DNA of 64,000 bases from Pseudomonas entomophila (lineage in GTDB: Bacteria; Pseudomonadota; Gammaproteobacteria; Pseudomonadales; Pseudomonadaceae). Of this stretch, positions 60,501 to 64,000 are shown one piece after another. The DNA is taken from positions 155,942-219,941 of the forward strand of contig NZ_JARGCS010000033.1 of assembly GCF_029193575.1 (NCBI RefSeq), in the 5' to 3' direction. The notes under the pieces are model-generated. The model saw only the letters and a list, made by a program, of their open reading frames with translations, had not been told where the DNA came from and searched no databases. Position numbers and translations under genes: made by a program. Numbering within the stretch: position 1 is the stretch's first letter; the number at the start of each line of letters is the position of its first letter.

Positions 60501-63500
60501 GTGGTCGCCACCGCGGGCCAGGTGCAGGTGGGCTTGCCGCTGCACATCGGCAAGCCCATCGCCAACACCCAGGTCTACGTGCTCGATGCGCAGCGCCAGC
60601 CGGTGCCGGTGGGCGCCGAGGGCGAGCTGTACATTGGCGGCGCGGGTGTCGCCCGTGGCTACCTGGGGCGGCCTGAACTGACCGACGAGCGCTTCGTCGC
60701 CGACCCGTTCAGCCAAGCCTCGGGCGCACGCCTGTACCGCAGCGGCGACCTGGTGCGCTGGAACGCCGATGGCACCCTGGACTACCTGGGCCGCAACGAC
60801 GACCAGGTGAAGATCCGCGGCGTACGCGTGGAACTGGGCGAGATCGAGGCCACCCTGGCCGCCCAACCGGGCGTGGATGAAGCCGTGGTGCTGGTGCGCG
60901 GCGAACGCCTGTTGGCCTGGTACACCGGCAGCGCGCCGGGCGATGCCCTGCGTGAGGCGCTGAAAGCCCAGCTGCCAGCGCACCTGCTGCCGCTAGCGTT
61001 CATCGCAGTGCCGACGCTGCCCTTGACCCACCACGGCAAGCTCGACCGCAAGGCCCTGCCAGACCCGGACCCGACCGACCTGCCGGTGGCGGAGTACGAA
61101 GCCCCCCTGGGCGAGACCGAAACCGCCCTGGCGGCGGTCTGGGCCGAGGTGCTGGGCCTGGAGCGGGTCGGGCGGCACGACAACTTCTTCGAACTGGGCG
61201 GCCATTCGCTGTTGGCGGTGAGCCTGATCGAGCGCCTGCGCCAGCAGGGCCGGCAAGCCGACGTGCGCCTGCTGTTCAGCCACCCGAGCGTGGCTGCGCT
61301 GGCCGCTGCCCTGGGCCAGGGACGGGCGCTGCGAGTGCCGGTCAATCGCGTGCCCGACGGCGCCACGCACATCACCCCAGCCATGCTCAGCCTGATCGAA
61401 CTGGACCAGGCGGCCATCGACCGTATCGTCGCCACGGTGCCGGGCGGCGCGGCCAACGTGCAGGAAATCTACCCGCTGGCGCCATTGCAGGAAGGCATCC
61501 TCTATCACCACCTGAGCGCAGCCAAGGGCGCCGACCCGTACCTGCTGCAATCGCAGCTGGCATTCGACAGCCACGAACGCCTGCACGCCTTCGTCCATGC
61601 GCTGGAGCAGGTGATCGAGCGCCATGACATCTTGCGCACCGCCGTGCTCTGGGAGGGCTTGGCGCGACCTGTGCAGGTGGTCTGGCGCGAGGCCCGGCTT
61701 GCGCTGGTGGAGGATCGTGGCCAGGCCATCGATGCCCTGGACCTCGCCCAGGCGCCCTTGATCCGCTTGCTGTACCGCGAGGGTGCGCGCCTCGAGGCGA
61801 CCCTGCAGTTCCATCACCTGGTGCTCGACCACACCGCCCTGGAGGTGGTGCGCGAGGAAATGCTCGGCTACCTGCATGGCCACCCGGCCCCGGCGCAGCC
61901 GCCGGTGCCGTATCGCAACTACGTGGCCCAGGCGCTGCTGGGCGTCAGCGAGGCCGAGCACGAGGCGTTCTTCCGCGAACAACTGGGCGATATCGACGAA
62001 CCGACCCTGCCGTTCGGCCTGCGCGATATCCAGGGCGATGGCCCTGTCATCGAACAGGCACAGTTGCTATTGGAGCGGCCCTTGGCCCTGCGCCTGCGCG
62101 GCCTGGCACGCCAGCTCGGGGTGGGCACCGCCAGCCTGTTGCACCTGGCCTGGGCGCGCCTGCTGGCGGCGGCCAGCGGCCGCGAGGACGTGGTGTTCGG
62201 CACCGTGCTGCTGGGTCGGATGCAGGGCAGTGACGGCGCCGAGCGTGGCCTGGGGATGTTCATCAACACCTTGCCGCTGCGTGTCGGCCTGGCCGGGCTG
62301 GGCGTGCGTGAAGGCGTGCGTGCCACCCACGCCCGGCTCACCGCGCTGCTGGCCCACGAACACGCCTCGCTGGCCCTGGCCCAGCGTTGCAGTGGCGTCG
62401 CGGCGCCGCTGCCGCTGTTCAGCGCCATGCTCAACTACCGGCACAGCGCCGGTGCCGTCGAGGAGCAGGCCCAGCGCCAGGCCTGGCGGGGGATCGACAC
62501 CCTGGCCAGCGAGGAACGCACCAACTACCCGCTGGGCCTGAACGTCGACGACCTGGGCGATGACCTGCGCCTGACCGTGCAGGTCAGCCCCGAGGTGGGC
62601 GCCGAGCGTGTGTGCGGTCAGTTGCGGCAGGTGCTGGAAGCGCTGGCCGAGGCCTTGGAGCGCCAGCCGGACTTGCCGCTGCTGCAACTGCCGGTGCTGC
62701 CGGCCAAGGAGCGTGAGCGTGTGCTGCACGGTTTCAACGACACGACGCTGGACTACGACCTGGAGTGCACCGTGCACGGCCTGTTCGAGGCCCAGGTGGC
62801 GCGCACGCCGCACGCCATCGCCCTGCGTGCCGAGGCCGGGCAGCTGACCTATGCCGAGCTGAACGCCCAGGCCAACCGTCTGGCCCATCACCTGATCGCC
62901 CTGGGCGTGAAGCCTGATGCGCGGGTGGCGATCTGCGTCGAGCGCGGGGTGTCGATGGTGGTCGGCCTGCTGGCCATCCTCAAGGCCGGTGGCGCCTATG
63001 TGCCGGTCGACCCGGACTACCCGGCCGAGCGGATCCGCCACATGCTCACTGACAGTGCGCCGCTGGTGGTGCTTGGCCATGCGCCGACCCGCTCGCTGCT
63101 GGCGAGTTTCGAGGTGCCCGTGGTGGAGCTGGAGCAGCCGGTGTGGCACGCGCTGTCGCCGGAAAACCCGCGTGTCGAGGGCCTGACCCCGCGCCACTTG
63201 GCCTATGTGATCTACACCTCCGGCTCCACTGGCCTGCCCAAAGGCGTGATGAACGAGCACGCCGGGGTGGTCAACCGCCTGCTGTGGACCCAGGACGCCT
63301 ACGGCCTGACGGCTGACGACGTGGTCCTGCAAAAGACGCCGTTCAGCTTCGATGTGTCGGTGTGGGAGTTCTTCTGGCCGTTGCAAGTGGGCGCGCGGCT
63401 GGTCATGGCGCGCCCTGGCGGGCACCGCGACCCGAGCTACCTGCGCGACATCCTCGCTGAGGAAGGGATCAGCACCTTGCACTTCGTGCCGTCGATGCTG

Positions 63501-64000
63501 GACGTGTTCCTGGGTCACGGCGATGCCGAGCCCGCGCGCCTCAAGCGCGTGCTGTGCAGCGGCGAAGCGCTGCCGGGCAGCCTGGTGCGGCGCTTCAAGG
63601 CGCAGTTGCCGACGGTCGAGCTGCACAACCTCTACGGCCCGACCGAAGCGGCGGTGGACGTCAGCGCCTGGCACTGCGCCGAGCCCTTGGCCGAGACCCC
63701 GGACAACACCCCGATCGGCAAGCCGATCGCCAACACCACGCTGTACGTGCTGGATGCCCAGGGCCAGCCGGTGCCGCAAGGCGTGGCCGGCGAGCTGTAC
63801 ATCGGCGGCGCGCAGGTGGCGCGGGGCTACCTGAACCGCCCCGAACTGAGCGCCGAGCGCTTCCTCGACGACCCGTTCAGCCAACGCCTCGGTGCGCGGC
63901 TGTACCGCACCGGCGACCTGGCCCGGCACTTGCCCGACGGCACGTTGGAATACCTGGGTCGCAACGACGACCAGGTGAAGATCCGCGGCCTGCGCATCGA
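51555..64000 (+). CDS. viscB: Viscosin-group lipopeptide NRPS, ViscB/MassB/WlpB type (3' end outside window)
   Basis: Four-module NRPS, open to the right edge (4148 codons). It starts with a TubC-like docking domain (LMAVLSTRAIRLQREGQDLV near 6-25). Then come four condensation-adenylation-carrier modules, the last cut in its adenylation domain. Adenylation signatures near 692, 1749, 2842 and 3885; carrier serines (LGGHSLL) near 1087, 2137 and 3215. Pocket readings: D-F-W-N-I-G-M-V-H (Thr), D-A-L-W-M-G-G-T-F (Val-like), D-A-W-F-L-G-N-V-V (Leu), D-V-W-H-L-S-L-V-D (Ser). Each condensation domain has the dual epimerising/condensing form (PGGaaNVQ-IYpLAPLQ-GiLyHHL, HHxxxDH), so the first one expects a D-residue from another protein. 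Thr-Val-Leu-Ser at positions 3-6 matches viscosin, massetolide, WLIP and pseudodesmin. The ATG at 51555 follows AGGA. Another lipopeptide with this internal order is possible. Confidence 0.88.
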   Translation, partial: MRFSELMAVLSTRAIRLQREGQDLVVHGDDDALDDTLWDALAEHKPAVLEMLATQGNDWLSPAFKITPQMLPLVDLDQAALDRIVASVPGGAANVQDIYPLAPLQEGMLYHHLSASAGDPYLLQAQLRFADRGRLDAFAEALGWVIQRHDILRTALCWERLDEPLQVVWREAPLAREAVELDGEGDALAQLGERFAARHYRLDLRQAPLLRLVHAQGQGQEQVALLLFHHTVMDHTALDIVRQEIAAWLAGQADQVGPAVPFRDLLARARQALDVPAHEAFFKGMLADIDEPTLAFGLAEGDPQPVEEAKTLLERPLSLRLRQLARQLGVSTAAIAHLALARVLGQLAGREAVVFGTVLLGRMEAGEGGEQALGMFINTLPLRIDVGAQGVRQGLLATQQRLSALLGHEQAPLALAQRCSAVAAPTPLFNSVLNYRHSDAGDAAAVIDVAPGIQVLGAEERTNYPLTVNIDDLGDDLRITAMISRSIGAARVVGYLAHTLGQLADALEHAPETPLHRIDILPAAERELLTYGRNRPLLEFPLTPLVHQRFEAHAQARPHDTALIFEQQSLSYDELNRRANQLAHHLIDLGIGPDERVAICVERGFGMFVALLGVLKAGAGYVPIDPAYPAERIAFTLADSAPRAVLVEAGSQQWLGAARVPSIDLDDPALRQQPDSNPQIAGLSSAQLAYVIYTSGSTGQPKGVMVEHGNVARLFAATHDWFAFNRQDIWALFHSFAFDFSVWEIWGALAFGGQLLIVPQRISRSPDECYALLCRTGVSILNQTPSAFRQLIAAQSRSELQHSLRQVIFGGEALEPASLKPWYARIGNAGTRLVNMYGITETTVHVTYRPLQAADAQLVGVSPIGARIPDLQLYVLDAQREPVPAGVAGELYVGGAGVARGYLNREALTAERFIADPFNPGGRLYKTGDLARWAADGSLDYLGRNDDQVKIRGFRIELGEIEARLAACAGVREAVVVARRDSAGEQRLVAYWLAAPGTPPEAAQLRDALLRNLAEYMVPAAFVRLEAFPLTSNGKLDRKALPEPDGQAFARRAFEAPHGEVEQRIAAIWQQLLGVEQVGRHDNFFELGGHSLLAVKLVERLRQHDLAADVRVLFGQPTLAALAAAVSDEAPAQVPANRIPVGCASITPAMLPLADLEQSAIDAVVARIPGGVANVQDIYGLAPLQQGILYHHLASADADPYVLRARFAFAGEAEFAAFVNALNHVIARHDILRTSLHWEGLDEPVQVVQREARLQLDSPVDGRRLDLSRAPLLHLARDGQGERLEATLLLHHILLDHTAVELLVAEIGAALQGLAAPHDSVPYRNYVARARLCADPAADEALFRELLGDIDTPTEVFGLRDVHGDGVEVRDSHLALPERLASRLREQARQLGVSVASLVHQAWGQVLAQLSGQPEVVFGTVLLGRLQGGAGADRALGMFINTLPLRVSVDDASALDGVLRTHQRLARLLGHEQASLAQALRCSGVPSNQALFTSLLNFRHSAASGQGDGLGWSGIELLASRERSNYPLVVNVDDLGQGLALTVQAVPQVDGAQVCDLLGSALEHLAQALEQSPQTPLHAVSSLSAAAREQVLHGFNATRRDYPRTQSVHALFEGRAQATPEAIAVVHGARQWQYAQLNQHANQLARHLLELGVRPGDRVALLLPRSFDLLASQLAVSKCAAQYVPLDANAPAERQAFVLDDSQAVLLLSHSDQGLAATRRVDLDRLDLSGYPSHDLGLAVDATAAAYVMYTSGSTGLPKGVCVPHRAIARLVIANGFADFGAADRVAFASNPAFDASTLEVWAPLLNGGAVVVIDQDQVLSRQALGQALLEHGVTVLWLTAGLFHQYADDLLPALRRLNYLMVGGDVLDPQVIARVLRDGAPRHLLNGYGPTEATTFSTTHAIVAVGEGAIPIGRPIGNSRCYVLDAHRQPLPVGAVGELYLGGDGVALGYLNQPELSAERFIDDPFGDEPGARLYRSGDLASWQADGTLRYHGRNDQQVKLRGFRIELGEIEARLAACDGVREAVVLVREDAPGDKRLVAYFTTDGAAPALAVLHERLQGQLPDYMLPAAYVRLAEWPLTANGKLDRRALPAPDQQAVVSRAFAAPEGEVETALAAIWAEVLKVERVGRHDHFFELGGHSLLAVSLVERMRKAGLAADVRVLFAQPTLAALAAAVGSGREVRVPDNRVPAGATRITPAMLSLVDLDPPAIDRIVATVPGGAANVQEIYPLAPLQEGILYHHLSAAQGDPYLLQSRLAFDSVERLHAWAGALQQVIDRHDILRTSLAWEGLAEPAQVVWRHARLGVNKVDFPGVSVLTDDTGPVGAGLPRDEATSVLDHLHAQFNARHHRLELNQAPLLQLVYAEDPANQQVVAILLFHHLALDHTAMAVVGAEMQTLLLGHGEPLAPPVPYRNYVAQARLASDPASHEAFFREMLGDVEAPTLPFGLQDVQGEGHGIDEAHHTLDLDLARRVREQARQQGVSAASLMHLAWARVLGVLANRCDVVFGTVLMGRLQGGEGADRALGVFINTLPLRIDTRAAVREALNATHGRLSALLGHEHAPLALAQRCSGVPAGQPLFSALLNYRHSDADAPRDGEGIWQGVRLLGGEERSNYPLTLSVDDLGEGFTFSVLALHGIGAGRVAEWMANSVTRLVQALEQAPGTALDTLSILGAAERQQLLVGFNASQRDYPRGHTVHALVEAQAARTPDATAVVQGDLALSYAELNRRANRLAHHLIALGVRPGARVALCLPRTPERLVALLAVLKAGAAYVPVDPAYPQERIAYLLADSAPALVLAESGHAQLPEAVLRLNLDHPTWNTGAEHDPQVPGLDATQLAYVVYTSGSTGQPKGVMVEHRTLANLVHWHCDAFALGAGSHASSVAGFGFDAMAWETWPALCAGAVLHLPPATLGNEQVDALIDWWLAQPLQVSFLPTPVAEHALRRADQHPQLRTLLIGGDRLRQFERDPGFAVINNYGPTETTVVATAGQVQVGLPLHIGKPIANTQVYVLDAQRQPVPVGAEGELYIGGAGVARGYLGRPELTDERFVADPFSQASGARLYRSGDLVRWNADGTLDYLGRNDDQVKIRGVRVELGEIEATLAAQPGVDEAVVLVRGERLLAWYTGSAPGDALREALKAQLPAHLLPLAFIAVPTLPLTHHGKLDRKALPDPDPTDLPVAEYEAPLGETETALAAVWAEVLGLERVGRHDNFFELGGHSLLAVSLIERLRQQGRQADVRLLFSHPSVAALAAALGQGRALRVPVNRVPDGATHITPAMLSLIELDQAAIDRIVATVPGGAANVQEIYPLAPLQEGILYHHLSAAKGADPYLLQSQLAFDSHERLHAFVHALEQVIERHDILRTAVLWEGLARPVQVVWREARLALVEDRGQAIDALDLAQAPLIRLLYREGARLEATLQFHHLVLDHTALEVVREEMLGYLHGHPAPAQPPVPYRNYVAQALLGVSEAEHEAFFREQLGDIDEPTLPFGLRDIQGDGPVIEQAQLLLERPLALRLRGLARQLGVGTASLLHLAWARLLAAASGREDVVFGTVLLGRMQGSDGAERGLGMFINTLPLRVGLAGLGVREGVRATHARLTALLAHEHASLALAQRCSGVAAPLPLFSAMLNYRHSAGAVEEQAQRQAWRGIDTLASEERTNYPLGLNVDDLGDDLRLTVQVSPEVGAERVCGQLRQVLEALAEALERQPDLPLLQLPVLPAKERERVLHGFNDTTLDYDLECTVHGLFEAQVARTPHAIALRAEAGQLTYAELNAQANRLAHHLIALGVKPDARVAICVERGVSMVVGLLAILKAGGAYVPVDPDYPAERIRHMLTDSAPLVVLGHAPTRSLLASFEVPVVELEQPVWHALSPENPRVEGLTPRHLAYVIYTSGSTGLPKGVMNEHAGVVNRLLWTQDAYGLTADDVVLQKTPFSFDVSVWEFFWPLQVGARLVMARPGGHRDPSYLRDILAEEGISTLHFVPSMLDVFLGHGDAEPARLKRVLCSGEALPGSLVRRFKAQLPTVELHNLYGPTEAAVDVSAWHCAEPLAETPDNTPIGKPIANTTLYVLDAQGQPVPQGVAGELYIGGAQVARGYLNRPELSAERFLDDPFSQRLGARLYRTGDLARHLPDGTLEYLGRNDDQVKIRGLRI
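58519..58553 (+). repeat. REP element embedded in frame in the NRPS third condensation domain
   Basis: GGCCTGTAGGCGCGGGCTTG with CCCCGCGATGAGGCC after it matches the intergenic REP copies of this window. Translated in the NRPS frame it reads GPVGAGLPRDEAT at about residue 2323. The other three condensation domains lack this stretch at the same place. Confidence 0.9.

Noticed and set aside
53601..60983. 2460-codon minus-strand open frame opposite the lipopeptide NRPS
   Set aside because: Antisense artefact with repeated HQV/RHH-like stretches that mirror the module repeats; no protein motif.
51555..64000. Pyoverdine NRPS as an alternative for the right-hand gene
   Set aside because: The pocket order Thr-Val-Leu-Ser and only epimerising-type condensation domains do not fit pyoverdine chromophore or side-chain synthetases, and no pvd genes are near.

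Overview
The window is GC-rich chromosomal DNA from a Pseudomonas, most likely of the P. putida group. This rests on the P. putida-type REP elements (core GCGGGCTTGCCCCGCGAT) scattered between genes, a Zur-box operon of gamma-carbonic anhydrase, PyrC2 and DksA2, polyamine-use genes of SpuI/SpuD/PuuB type, and Pseudomonas-style NRPS genes. I saw no tRNA, rRNA, CRISPR array or complete insertion sequence.

Region 1 (1-25074) is a yersiniabactin-type siderophore locus. On the minus strand lie two half-size ABC exporters (YbtP/YbtQ type), an HMWP2/Irp2-type NRPS, a YbtX-type MFS protein and an HMWP1/Irp1-type hybrid PKS-NRPS that runs off the left edge inside its thioesterase domain. All but one junction are overlapping start/stop codons. 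Divergent from them are a leucine-carboxyl-methyltransferase-like gene and a YbtA-type AraC regulator. A FyuA-type TonB receptor and a second AraC regulator follow. Two Fur-box-like sites sit in the two divergent promoter regions. The salicylate-making and salicylate-loading genes are not in the window and would be expected to the left.

Region 2 (25064-34045) starts with a GNAT gene, then a Zur-box-headed operon of zinc-sparing paralogues (gamma-CA, PyrC2, DksA2 lacking two of four Cys). MgtC, an orphan CrtZ-like hydroxylase, a bile-acid/sodium symporter-family transporter, a DyP peroxidase, a Tat-signal aldo/keto reductase and an NTP/NDP-exchange-family transporter follow.

Region 3 (34202-43105) has a KGG-repeat stress protein, a small lipoprotein, a tightly packed three-gene set (haem-oxygenase-like diiron protein, HemK-like methyltransferase, GCS2 carboxylate-amine ligase), an SDR, a small Cys-rich protein, Ku and an RlhA-type U32 protein. 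It ends in a deletion scar where a LysR regulator tail abuts an AtuA tail. The three-gene set is my best candidate for an uncharacterised pathway.

Region 4 (43165-48091) is a polyamine block: gamma-glutamyl-polyamine synthetase, periplasmic binding protein and FAD oxidase, with a divergent AraC regulator.

Region 5 (about 48140-51554) is visibly less GC-rich and looks acquired. It has a divergent AraC/SDR pair and an AAC(6')-I-like aminoglycoside acetyltransferase, with two gene-poor gaps.

Region 6 (51555-64000) is the first 4148 codons of a giant NRPS with four modules. My reading of the adenylation pockets gives Thr-Val-Leu-Ser, the residue 3-6 order of viscosin-group lipopeptides (viscosin, massetolide, WLIP, pseudodesmin). 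It starts with a docking domain and an epimerising-type condensation domain, so it must receive a chain from another protein, as ViscB does from unlinked ViscA. A REP element is embedded in frame in its third condensation domain.
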